Source of the DNA: an uncultured Pelagibacteraceae bacterium
Lineage (GTDB): Bacteria; Pseudomonadota; Alphaproteobacteria; Pelagibacterales; Pelagibacteraceae
Length of the DNA: 64,000 bases
Reading direction: 5' to 3'
Assembly: GCA_902587755.1 (NCBI GenBank)
Contig: CACIMN010000003.1
Span: 1 to 64,000, forward strand
This document shows, piece after piece, positions 11,118 through 20,165 of this stretch. Position numbers and translations under genes: made by a program. Position 1 is the stretch's first letter. Each line of letters begins with the position of its first letter. A model generated the notes under the pieces. The model was not told the origin of the DNA. It was given only the letters and a program-made list of their open reading frames with translations, and made no database searches.

Positions 11118-14100
11118 CTTACTTTTTTTATATCTTTTTTTAAAGTAATTGGAATTTTTAATTTATCCAACATTTCTTTAGGACACACCTGAATAAAATT
11201 ATTTACTTCATCGTCGAAGTTCTCAATTATTTTTTTCGATAATTGAGACTCAGTTTCTTTAAAGTGCTCACTCACTAAACTTTTTAGATATTTTTTCCAA
11301 TAATCTGTTTCTAAATTTTGCCAAACTACTGATTCTGGATTTACTTTCTTTTCAAACTGTTGAGATTTGTCATATATAAATGCCATTCCACCTGTCATAC
11401 CGGCTGCAAAATTATCACCAACATCTCCTAAAATTACTACAGTTCCACCAGTCATATATTCACATCCATTAGAATCACATCCTTCAATTACTGTAACTGC
11501 ACCAGAATTTCTAACTGAAAATCTTTCACCAGCCTGGCCAGCAGCAAAAAGTTTTCCTGAAGTAGCTCCATAAAGAACAGTATTTCCTAAAATTGTATTC
11601 TCGTTTGAAACTAAATTACTCTCTTCAGGTAATTTTATCGAAATTGTAGCTCCAGACAAACCTTTGCCAACATAGTCATTTGCATCTCCTTTTAATGCAA
11701 GTTTCAAGCCTTTAGAAGAAAATGCACCAAATGATTGACCCGCCGATCCTTTAAAATTTAAAACTAAAAAGTTTTCATCAAGTTTTTCATAACCGTATTT
11801 ATTATACAAATGATGAGAAATTCTTGTGCCTACTGCCCTATGAGTATTTTTTATTTGATATTCTTTCTCAATTTTTTCAGAATTATCTAAAGCTTGTTCA
11901 ATTTCTGGCCAAATTTGTTGGTCAAGAGTATCTGGTACACTATTTATTTCTTGATCCTCACAATACCTTGGATTATTTCCAGTATCAGCTTGAACAAATA
12001 AAGGATTTAAATCTAAATCGTCTAAATTTGGAGAACCCTTACTAACCTGTTTTAACAAGTCGGTCCTACCAATCACTTCATTTAATGATTTAAAACCTAA
12101 ATTTGCTAATATTTCTCTTACTTCAGTAGCTATAAATGTGAACAAATTAACTACTTTTTCTGGAGTTCCAGTAAATTTTTCTCTAAGCTTTTCATCTTGT
12201 GTACAAACGCCTACAGGACACGTATTTGAATGACACTGCCTTACCATTATACATCCCATTGCAACTAATGCTGTTGTAGCAACTCCATATTCTTCAGCAC
12301 CCATCATTGCTGCTATCACCACATCTCTTCCAGTTTTAATTCCACCATCTGTTCTCAATGTAACTTTATGTCTAAGATTATTTAAAGTTAATACTTGGTT
12401 TGCTTCGGTCAAACCCATTTCCCATGGTATTCCAACATACTTAACACTAGTCTGTGGTGTTGCTCCTGTTCCACCATTATGTCCAGAAATTAATATTATA
12501 TCTGCTTTTGCTTTAGCTACACCAGCTGCAATTGTTCCTACTCCAGAGGAAGCAACAAGCTTAACTCCAACTCTTGCATTAGGATTTATCTGTTTCAAAT
12601 CATAAATTAGTTGTGCAAGATCTTCGATTGAATATATATCATGATGCGGTGGTGGTGATATTAAAGTTACTCCAGGAGTTGAATGTCTAAGTTTAGCAAT
12701 TTCCTCTGTAACTTTAAATCCAGGTAGCTGACCTCCCTCACCAGGCTTAGCGCCTTGTGCAATTTTAATTTCTATCTCATTACAATTATTAAGATAATTA
12801 ACTGTAACTCCGAATCTTGCAGAAGCTATTTGTTTTACTCTTGAGTTTGCGCTGTCACCATTATCTAAAACTTTAAATCTACTTGCGTCTTCACCGCCCT
12901 CTCCACTACATGAAGCACCTTTGATCCGGTTCATTCCAGTTGCCAAAGTTTCATGTGCCTCTTTCGATAAAGCTCCATGAGACATGCTCCCGCTTCCAAA
13001 TCTTTTTAAAATATTTTCTATTGGTTCAACCTCAGAAATATCTATTGGTCCACTTAATTTTTTTTCTCTAAAATCAATTAAATCTCTAAGATTTATTGGT
13101 GGTAAACTATAAATACCGTCTGCATATCTTTTATAAGCATCATAGGAGTTAGATCCAACAGCACTTTGAAGTAAATGAATTAATTTTCCCTGATATTGAT
13201 GAGTTTCACCATTTTTACGATATCTGTATATACCACCTATCGGTAAAATACTTTCAGTACTTTCAAACGCCTCTTTATGAATCTCTCGAATTTTTTTCTC
13301 TATTCCCGTAAGTCCAATACCTGAAATTTTAGAAACAACTCCTGGAAAATAATCTGCAACAATTGTTCTACTTAAACCTACAGTTTCAAAGTTACATCCA
13401 CCTCTATAAGAACTTAGAACTGAAATACCCATCTTAGACATAATTTTTAATAGACCTGCGTTTACTGATTTTATGTATCTCTCCACACATTCATTAAAGC
13501 TAAATTGACCAAATAATTTCTTTTCATGACGCTGAAATAAACTATCAAATGCTAAATATGGATTTACAGTAGTTGCTCCAACTCCTATTAATGTTGCAAA
13601 AGAATGTGTATCTAAAGCCTCTCCAGATTGAACATTTATTGATACATATCCTCTTAGTTTTTTTTCAATAAGGAATGAGTTAATTGATCCAACTGCTAAA
13701 AGCATTGGTATTGGAAGTTTTAAGTCAGAAAGCTCTTTGTCACTTAAGATCAATTGAGTAACTCCCTGTCTTACTGCAATTTCAGCTTCTTTTTGAATTT
13801 TTTTAATTGTATCAAATAAAGTTTCTTCCTCGGAAAAAGTACAATCAATTATAGATGAATTGTTGCCAAAAAAATTTATAAATTTTTCAAACTGAGAATT
13901 TGATAAAATTGGACTATTTAAAACATAAATATTTTGCTTTGTTAAATTATCAAAATTTAAAATATTTCCAAGATTTCCAAATCTTGTTTTCAAACTCATA
14001 ACCTTGTTTTCTCTTAAAGAGTCTATTGGCGGGTTTGTGACTTGACTAAAATTCTGTCTAAAAAAATGGTATAACGGTCTATACCTATCTGACAAAACTG

Positions 14101-15619
14101 CCAATGGTGTATCGTCCCCCATGGATCCAGTTGCTTCTTTAGCATCTTCTGCCATAGGATGTAGTATGAGCTCAAGGTCTTCTAAACTTATTCCAAAAGT
14201 ATATTGCCTTCTTCTTAAATCATCTCCCGAAAAAAAATTTTTTTCATCTGAAATAGTTAACTTATCATCTAGATCGATGATTTGTGAATTAAAGTGTTTA
14301 TACTCTTTGGCTAAATAATCTTTTATTTGCTTATTAGTAAATACTTTACCTTTTTCTATTCTAACTCCAATTATTTCCCCAGGACCCAATCTTCCCTTTG
14401 ACAAAATTCTTTTTTCATTTAATTCAATCATTCCTGTTTCAGAACCTGCAAATAATAATTTGTCTTTTGTAATTGCGTATCTTAAAGGTCTTAATCCATT
14501 TCTATCATTTGCGGCTATAACCCACTCATTATCAGTCCCAGCAATAGCTGCCGGTCCATCCCATGGCTCCATAGTACTGTTTAAAAAATTAAACAATTGT
14601 TGGTGATCTTTTGTTAGAGTTTTATTTTTTTTAGACCATGCGTCTGGAACCATCATAAGCTTCGCCAAAGGCGCAGGCTGACCAGATATATTTAATAATT
14701 CAAAAACATTGTCTAATGCAGCAGAGTCTGATGCTCCCTGTTGTATAACAGGTTTTAAGTTTTCAATATCGTCAAAAAGGGTACTGTTCATCTCTTGCTC
14801 GTGAACCTTCATCCAATTTTTATTTCCTCTATAAGTATTAATTTCACCATTATGCGCTATAGCTCTAAAGGGTTGAGCTAAATTCCAGCTAGGTGCTGTG
14901 TTTGTTGAAAATCTTTGATGAAAAATAGCAAACCTTGAAACAAATCTCTCATCTTTTAGATCAAGGTAGAAATCTGAGATAGCTTCAGCTAAAAACATTC
15001 CCTTATAAATGACAGATTTAGAGCTCAATGAACAAATATAAAAATTGTTTAAAGACTTTTTAAAAGCCTCATTTTCTATCTTTCTTCTAGTTTCATAAAT
15101 TTTTCTTTCTAAATCTTTATTTGTTAATTCTGGATCATAAGGTTTGAACAACACTTGGATGATTTCAGGCATTGTTTGGAATGCTTTTTCTCCTAAAACT
15201 TTAGGATTAACTGGAACTTGTCTCCAACCATAAATACTAAAATCATTTTTTGTTAGTTCACTTTCAACAATAGTTTTGCAACTTTCTTGTGCTGAGTAAT
15301 CATTACGAGGTAGAAATATCATGCCCACACATATTTCAGAATTGTCATGTGTGTGTCCTGTCACTTCTATCTTTTCAATGAAGAAATCTTTAGGTATTTC
15401 AACATGAATCCCAGCTCCATCACCAGTTTTCCCATCGGCATCTACAGCACCTCTGTGCCAAACTGCTTTTAACGCTTCAATACCATACTCTACAACTTTA
15501 CGAGATTTTTTACCTTCGGTTGATGCAATTATACCAACACCACAAGCATCATGCTCCATGTCCTCTGAATAAATATTATTTTCTTTTAAAAGGTGAAGGT
15601 TCTTTTTGTAATTTTCCAT
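11114..15619 (-). CDS. gltB: Glutamate synthase large subunit
   Basis: This 1501-residue NADPH-GOGAT alpha chain makes glutamate from glutamine and 2-oxoglutarate. The glutaminase nucleophile is Cys26 in EHDACGVG, so a 25-residue propeptide is probably removed. The central domain, the FMN-binding synthase domain (GGEDASRF, SGHNGGTGATP) and the cysteine cluster CIMVRQCHSNTC (C-x5-C-x4-C for the 3Fe-4S centre) are all intact, followed by the GXGXG beta-helix domain (GGTVVILGDVGDNFAAGMTGG). The ATG overlaps the gltD stop by 1 base (TAATG). This enzyme is the main route of ammonium into glutamate together with glutamine synthetase. Confidence 0.98.
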   Translation of the reverse strand: MENYKKNLHLLKENNIYSEDMEHDACGVGIIASTEGKKSRKVVEYGIEALKAVWHRGAVDADGKTGDGAGIHVEIPKDFFIEKIEVTGHTHDNSEICVGMIFLPRNDYSAQESCKTIVESELTKNDFSIYGWRQVPVNPKVLGEKAFQTMPEIIQVLFKPYDPELTNKDLERKIYETRRKIENEAFKKSLNNFYICSLSSKSVIYKGMFLAEAISDFYLDLKDERFVSRFAIFHQRFSTNTAPSWNLAQPFRAIAHNGEINTYRGNKNWMKVHEQEMNSTLFDDIENLKPVIQQGASDSAALDNVFELLNISGQPAPLAKLMMVPDAWSKKNKTLTKDHQQLFNFLNSTMEPWDGPAAIAGTDNEWVIAANDRNGLRPLRYAITKDKLLFAGSETGMIELNEKRILSKGRLGPGEIIGVRIEKGKVFTNKQIKDYLAKEYKHFNSQIIDLDDKLTISDEKNFFSGDDLRRRQYTFGISLEDLELILHPMAEDAKEATGSMGDDTPLAVLSDRYRPLYHFFRQNFSQVTNPPIDSLRENKVMSLKTRFGNLGNILNFDNLTKQNIYVLNSPILSNSQFEKFINFFGNNSSIIDCTFSEEETLFDTIKKIQKEAEIAVRQGVTQLILSDKELSDLKLPIPMLLAVGSINSFLIEKKLRGYVSINVQSGEALDTHSFATLIGVGATTVNPYLAFDSLFQRHEKKLFGQFSFNECVERYIKSVNAGLLKIMSKMGISVLSSYRGGCNFETVGLSRTIVADYFPGVVSKISGIGLTGIEKKIREIHKEAFESTESILPIGGIYRYRKNGETHQYQGKLIHLLQSAVGSNSYDAYKRYADGIYSLPPINLRDLIDFREKKLSGPIDISEVEPIENILKRFGSGSMSHGALSKEAHETLATGMNRIKGASCSGEGGEDASRFKVLDNGDSANSRVKQIASARFGVTVNYLNNCNEIEIKIAQGAKPGEGGQLPGFKVTEEIAKLRHSTPGVTLISPPPHHDIYSIEDLAQLIYDLKQINPNARVGVKLVASSGVGTIAAGVAKAKADIILISGHNGGTGATPQTSVKYVGIPWEMGLTEANQVLTLNNLRHKVTLRTDGGIKTGRDVVIAAMMGAEEYGVATTALVAMGCIMVRQCHSNTCPVGVCTQDEKLREKFTGTPEKVVNLFTFIATEVREILANLGFKSLNEVIGRTDLLKQVSKGSPNLDDLDLNPLFVQADTGNNPRYCEDQEINSVPDTLDQQIWPEIEQALDNSEKIEKEYQIKNTHRAVGTRISHHLYNKYGYEKLDENFLVLNFKGSAGQSFGAFSSKGLKLALKGDANDYVGKGLSGATISIKLPEESNLVSNENTILGNTVLYGATSGKLFAAGQAGERFSVRNSGAVTVIEGCDSNGCEYMTGGTVVILGDVGDNFAAGMTGGMAFIYDKSQQFEKKVNPESVVWQNLETDYWKKYLKSLVSEHFKETESQLSKKIIENFDDEVNNFIQVCPKEMLDKLKIPITLKKDIKKVS

Positions 15620-17058
15620 TAGGCCACTCTTTTTTCCACTTTAGATTTACTCTCTAGATAAGTTTTAATTGAAGCTGCTGCATCTCTTCCATCTTTTATC
15701 GCCCAAACAACTAGTGAAGCTCCTCTGACTATATCACCAGCAGCAAACACACCTTTTATATTTGTTTCCATAGTATCAAAATCTGTTTTAACAGTTCCCC
15801 ACTTTGTTACTTGTAATTCACTACTATCAAATAAATTTGGTAAATCCTCAGGATCAAAACCTAGTGCTTTGATAACCATATCTGCTTTTGTTTCATAACT
15901 TGAGCCTTCTTGTACTTGTGGCTTTCTTCTTCCTGTCTCGTCTGGATCACCTAATTTAATTTGATCTACAATTATTTTTTCTACTTTATTTTTACCTTTA
16001 AATTCTTTAGGACTTGATAACCAAACAAACTCAACACCTTCTTCTTCTGCGTTTGCAACTTCTCTAGCAGATCCTGGCATATTTTCTTTATCTCTTCTAT
16101 ACAAACATTTAACAGATTTTGCCTTCTGTCTTATAGAAGTTCTTACACAATCCATTGCTGTATCACCTCCACCGATTACAACAATATCTTTACCTTCTGC
16201 GTTTAAAATTCCTTTGTCAAACAACTCAACATCATCTCCTAAACCTTTTTTATTAGATGCTGTTAAAAAATCCATTGCAGGAAAAATATTATCAAGATCA
16301 TTTCCAGGTAAGTTTACTTCTCTTGCTTTATAAACTCCTGTAGCAATTAAAATTGCATCGTGTTTTTTTCTCAATTGGTCTAGGCTTGCATCTTTACCAA
16401 CTTCAAAATTTTGAACAAATTCAATTCCTCCATCCTTTAAGAGTTTTGTTCTTCGCTCTACAACTTCTTTTTCTAATTTAAAATTTGGAATTCCATAAAT
16501 TAATAATCCTCCTGCTCTATCATATCTATCGTAGACAGTAATTTTATATCCATTTTTTCTTAATTGTTCTGCAGCAGCTAAACCAGCAGGACCTGCTCCT
16601 ATAATTCCTACACTTTGATTTTTTTCATTCGTTACCTTAATTGGTTTTACCCAACCCTTAGCCCAAGCATTATCTGTAATATATTTTTCTACTGATCCAA
16701 TAGTTACTGTTCCATGACCAGACTGTTCAATTACACAATTTCCCTCGCATAATCTATCTTGGGGGCAAATTCGGCCACACACCTCAGGCATATTGTTTGT
16801 GCTTTGGGATAATTCATACGCCTCTTTTAATCTTCCCTCTGCTGTCAGTTTAAGCCAATCTGGAATATTGTTACTTAAAGGACAATGAACTTGGCAAAAA
16901 GGTACTCCACATTGCGAACACCTACTCGACTGTTCTTTGGCTTTTTCGTTGATATACTCGTCATAAATTTCTTTAAAATCTTTCTTTCTGTTATCAACTT
17001 CTCTTTTAGGTGGAGTTTGTTGACCTATTTTAACAAATTTGAGCATTTTATCAGACAT
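15619..17058 (-). CDS. gltD: Glutamate synthase small subunit
   Basis: This 479-residue flavoprotein passes electrons from NADPH through FAD and 4Fe-4S clusters to GltB. The N-terminal ferredoxin-like cysteines are RCSQCGVPFCQVHCP and CGRICPQDRLCEGNC; the FAD GxGxxG is GIIGAGPAGLAAAEQL; the NADPH fold is VVIGGGDTAMDCVRT; and AAGDIVRGASLVVWA closes the FAD site. It is the first gene of gltD-gltB. The 183-base gap upstream is a divergent promoter region shared with uppP and contains a 19-base inverted repeat. Confidence 0.98.
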   Translation of the reverse strand: MSDKMLKFVKIGQQTPPKREVDNRKKDFKEIYDEYINEKAKEQSSRCSQCGVPFCQVHCPLSNNIPDWLKLTAEGRLKEAYELSQSTNNMPEVCGRICPQDRLCEGNCVIEQSGHGTVTIGSVEKYITDNAWAKGWVKPIKVTNEKNQSVGIIGAGPAGLAAAEQLRKNGYKITVYDRYDRAGGLLIYGIPNFKLEKEVVERRTKLLKDGGIEFVQNFEVGKDASLDQLRKKHDAILIATGVYKAREVNLPGNDLDNIFPAMDFLTASNKKGLGDDVELFDKGILNAEGKDIVVIGGGDTAMDCVRTSIRQKAKSVKCLYRRDKENMPGSAREVANAEEEGVEFVWLSSPKEFKGKNKVEKIIVDQIKLGDPDETGRRKPQVQEGSSYETKADMVIKALGFDPEDLPNLFDSSELQVTKWGTVKTDFDTMETNIKGVFAAGDIVRGASLVVWAIKDGRDAAASIKTYLESKSKVEKRVA

Positions 17059-17115
17059 AATATTATTTAAGTTTCGGCAAAATATACCCTGATTTATGTA
17101 TATAAAGCATAAAAT

Positions 17116-17134
17116 AGGTCATATATATTGACCT
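17116..17134. promoter_or_regulatory. Inverted repeat in the gltD/uppP divergent promoter region
   Basis: The sequence reads AGGTCA, seven A/T bases, TGACCT: a perfect 6-base dyad that stands out in an AT-rich spacer because its arms contain G and C. It is 58 bases upstream of the gltD ATG and 108 bases upstream of uppP. The symmetry suits a dimeric regulator. A nitrogen regulator is an attractive guess because of gltBD, but the sequence does not name one. A second, weaker dyad (GCATA/TATGC arms) is at 17179-17193, nearer uppP. Confidence 0.45.
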
Positions 17135-17241
17135 TAATTTTTAAAATATTACCGCCAATAAACAAGTTTTTAATTATTGCATAGCTATTATGCTTAAATC
17201 GAATTGTTTTAAATAAATACTTTATAAGTTACGAAGAAATA

Positions 17242-18006
17242 ATGTTTCAAAATATTATAGAAGTTTTAATTCTATCTGCAATTCAAGGAATATCTGAATT
17301 TCTTCCAATTAGTTCTTCTGCTCATTTAATTTTGGTTTCTACTTTATATGAATTTAAATCTAGTTCTTTGCTTATTGATATCAGCCTCCATCTAGGTTCA
17401 CTAATAGCAATAATTTATTTTTTTAGAGATGAACTATTTGATGCTAGAAAAAATAAAAGAATTTTAAATTTAATTGTATTAGGATCTATTCCATTAATAA
17501 TTGTTGGATACATACTTTATAGTACAAATTTAATTTATCAGTTAAGAAATATAGAAATTATTGCATGGACTACATTAATCTTTGCAATAATTTTATACCT
17601 CTCAGACAAAAATCGATTCGATAAAAAAATTTCCTCAAATTTAAATTTTCAATCAATAATATTTATAGGTATTTTCCAAATTTTCTCTCTTATGCCTGGA
17701 GTGAGTAGGGCAGGAATTACTATAACAGCTGCGAGAATTTTAAAATTTAATAGAGTAGACTCAAGTAAGATATCTTTTTTACTTTCAATCCCAGCGTTGG
17801 CAGGAGCTAGCGTCTTAAGCTTAAAAGATGTTTTTGAACAACCAATTCAGTTTAATTACTTAGTTGTTATCGCAATTATATCTTCTTTTATTTTTTCTTT
17901 TCTAACAGTTAAATTCTTTTTAATTTATATAAATAAATTTTCAATGAATGCGTTTGTAATTTATAGAATAATAATTGCTTTGATTTTATTTAGTTTAATT
18001 TATTAA
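17242..18006 (+). CDS. uppP: Undecaprenyl-diphosphatase
   Basis: This 254-residue polytopic membrane enzyme recycles undecaprenyl pyrophosphate to the lipid carrier of peptidoglycan and polysaccharide synthesis. The two signature regions are present: QGISEFLPISSSAHLIL (about residues 15-31, with the catalytic Glu and Ser/His) and MPGVSRAGITITAARI (about 152-167, with the catalytic Arg). Around seven or eight hydrophobic helices are evident. It overlaps the convergent permease gene by 4 bases at their stops. Loss of BacA-like side activities cannot be judged. Confidence 0.95.
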   Translation: MFQNIIEVLILSAIQGISEFLPISSSAHLILVSTLYEFKSSSLLIDISLHLGSLIAIIYFFRDELFDARKNKRILNLIVLGSIPLIIVGYILYSTNLIYQLRNIEIIAWTTLIFAIILYLSDKNRFDKKISSNLNFQSIIFIGIFQIFSLMPGVSRAGITITAARILKFNRVDSSKISFLLSIPALAGASVLSLKDVFEQPIQFNYLVVIAIISSFIFSFLTVKFFLIYINKFSMNAFVIYRIIIALILFSLIY

Positions 18007-18896
18007 GTATATTTCTTTTTAATTAAAGGAAGTAATTGAGACAAGAGAACTCCACATAAAATAAAAAAGCATCCAAGTAAATTATTAACATCTAGAATTT
18101 GATTTAAAATAAACCAAGCAGCTATAGTCGCAAAAACACCTTCAAGAGAAAAAATTATTGCTGCAGGTGCTGGAGTAATATTACGCTGGGCATAAATTTG
18201 TAATACAAATGCAAATCCACCGGATAATATACCTGCATATAAAATTGAATAAATTTCCATTAAAATATTAATTAAAATAAATTCTTCATAAATAATTCCA
18301 ATTATAAATGAAAAAATAGCCACAATTAAAGTCTGTGCAGCTCCTAAGGTAAGTGGAAGATTATATTTAGTTATAATGATACCAGTAAAAATGATATGAG
18401 TGCTCCAAAATAAAGCTCCAAGAACTACTAAAGTATCTCCTAATCTTACTGTTGCATCATGAAAGTTTGTTAATAAATATCCTCCAATTAAACATAGAAC
18501 AACAGAAGGCCATACACTCCAATGAATTGATTTTTTACCAAACAAAAAAATGATAATCGGCACCAATGGTACATAAAAAATTGTAAAAAAAGCAGCATTT
18601 GCAACATCTGTATAAAGCAAAGCAACTTGTTGTAGTGCAGAGCCTAAAAATAAAGAAATTCCAATTAACAATGAATAAATTATGAAAGTTTTTTTATCTA
18701 ATTTAAATTCTGATTTGAAATTTTTTAATTCAAATAAAATCATTAGTGGAATTATGGCTAAAAAACCAACAAAGAATCTCACAGCATTAAATGTAAAAGG
18801 GCCGATATTATCCATACCTGTGTCTTGGGCAATAAAAGTTGTTCCCCAAATGAAAGTGCACAATAAGGCACTAAATAATGATATGGATTTACTCAT
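18003..18896 (-). CDS. EamA-family (DMT) permease
   Basis: This 297-residue protein has two repeated EamA halves with about ten hydrophobic helices. The first half begins SALLCTFIWGTTFIAQDTG and contains NAVRFFVGFLAIIPL; the second half contains AGILSGGFAFVLQIYAQRNITPAPAAIIFSLEGVFA, the conserved end of EamA domains. Such carriers export or import small metabolites or amino acids in the inner membrane; the substrate is unknown. It lies 6 bases downstream of aceF on the same strand, so it may be a distal member of the pyruvate dehydrogenase transcript. Confidence 0.9.
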   Translation of the reverse strand: MSKSISLFSALLCTFIWGTTFIAQDTGMDNIGPFTFNAVRFFVGFLAIIPLMILFELKNFKSEFKLDKKTFIIYSLLIGISLFLGSALQQVALLYTDVANAAFFTIFYVPLVPIIIFLFGKKSIHWSVWPSVVLCLIGGYLLTNFHDATVRLGDTLVVLGALFWSTHIIFTGIIITKYNLPLTLGAAQTLIVAIFSFIIGIIYEEFILINILMEIYSILYAGILSGGFAFVLQIYAQRNITPAPAAIIFSLEGVFATIAAWFILNQILDVNNLLGCFFILCGVLLSQLLPLIKKKYT

Positions 18897-18902
18897 TTTT
18901 AA

Positions 18903-20165
18903 TTAGACAGCTAATTTATAAGCAAAATTTTTGCCTAAATTTTCTTTTAGATCATTGTTAAACCTAGCTGCTTCTGCACCATCAATAATTCTGTGATCAT
19001 AAGATAAAGAAATTGGGAGCATAGTCCTAGTTTGAAACTTCCCATTGATAAAAATTTGTTTTTTTTCCGATCTTCCTACTCCTAATATAGCAACTTCAGG
19101 ATAATTAATTATAGGAGTAAAAAATGAACCTCCTATACCACCTAAACTCGTAATCGTCATCGATCCGCCAAACAATTCTTTTTTGTCAATTTTTAAATTT
19201 CTACAAAGTTCACTTACCTCTTTTAATTCTTTACTTATAAGAGAAATTTTTTTGTTATTTGCATTTCTTATTTTTGGGACCATTAATCCATTTGGCGTGT
19301 CAACTGCTATCCCAATATGGTAATATTTTTTTAAAGTCATTTTTCCAGTCTCAATTTCGTCAATAGAAGAATTAAAACTAGGAAATTTCTTAAGAGATGC
19401 AACTAAAGCCTTTATTATAAATGCTAGAGGTGTGATTTTAATTTTTTCTCCAGTATACATGTCCGTTAATGAACTTCTAAAACTTTCCATCTCCGTTATG
19501 TCGGCTTCATCGTGATTTGTAACATGAGGAATTGTTGTCCATGACTTCGTAAGATATTTTGATGATAATTTTTTTACTCTTGGTATGTCTTTAATTTCTA
19601 TTTCACCAAAATCAGAATGTTCAAATTCGTTTTTAATTTTATCTGGTTTACTATCTTTTATTACAAATTTGTTTTTTGAATTAGATGAAACAAATTTTTT
19701 AATATCATCTTCAACAACTCTACCATCTTTCTGACTTCCCACTACTTGATTAATATCAACACCAAGTTCTCTAGCAAATTTTCTAGCTTTTGGACTTGCA
19801 GATGAAATGTCTGAAATATTATTTTTAGAAAAAGTTTTTTCTTGGATTTCAGGTTTTATTACCTCAATATTTTTTGAATCTTTTTTAATTTCTTGTTTTT
19901 CTTTTACCTCTTCCTTTTTAACTTCTGAAACACTTTCTATAGTTAAAATTAAGTCACCCTCAGAAACTTTGTCTCCTACTTTTATTTTTAAATTTTTAAT
20001 TTTACCTTCTAAATTTGATGGTATTTCAACGCTAGATTTATCGCTTTCAATTGTTATAAGAGCATCATTTTTTTTAATTGATTGACCTTCAGAAACTAAT
20101 ACCTCAATGACCTCAACATCTTTAAAATCTCCAATATTAGGTACTTTAATCTCAGTTTCTGACAT
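18903..20165 (-). CDS. aceF: Pyruvate dehydrogenase E2, dihydrolipoamide acetyltransferase
   Basis: This 420-residue E2 has one lipoyl domain (residues 1-77, modified Lys43 in ESDKSSVEIP), a lysine/serine-rich linker, a peripheral-subunit-binding domain (ASPKARKFARELGVD, from about residue 121), and the catalytic domain with YDHRIIDGAEA near the C-terminus. It forms the core that moves the acetyl group from E1 to CoA. E. coli E2 carries three lipoyl domains; here there is one, and a second, very similar lipoyl domain sits on E1 (next gene). No E3 (lpd) gene is in this window. It starts exactly after the aceE stop codon. Confidence 0.96.
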   Translation of the reverse strand: MSETEIKVPNIGDFKDVEVIEVLVSEGQSIKKNDALITIESDKSSVEIPSNLEGKIKNLKIKVGDKVSEGDLILTIESVSEVKKEEVKEKQEIKKDSKNIEVIKPEIQEKTFSKNNISDISSASPKARKFARELGVDINQVVGSQKDGRVVEDDIKKFVSSNSKNKFVIKDSKPDKIKNEFEHSDFGEIEIKDIPRVKKLSSKYLTKSWTTIPHVTNHDEADITEMESFRSSLTDMYTGEKIKITPLAFIIKALVASLKKFPSFNSSIDEIETGKMTLKKYYHIGIAVDTPNGLMVPKIRNANNKKISLISKELKEVSELCRNLKIDKKELFGGSMTITSLGGIGGSFFTPIINYPEVAILGVGRSEKKQIFINGKFQTRTMLPISLSYDHRIIDGAEAARFNNDLKENLGKNFAYKLAV

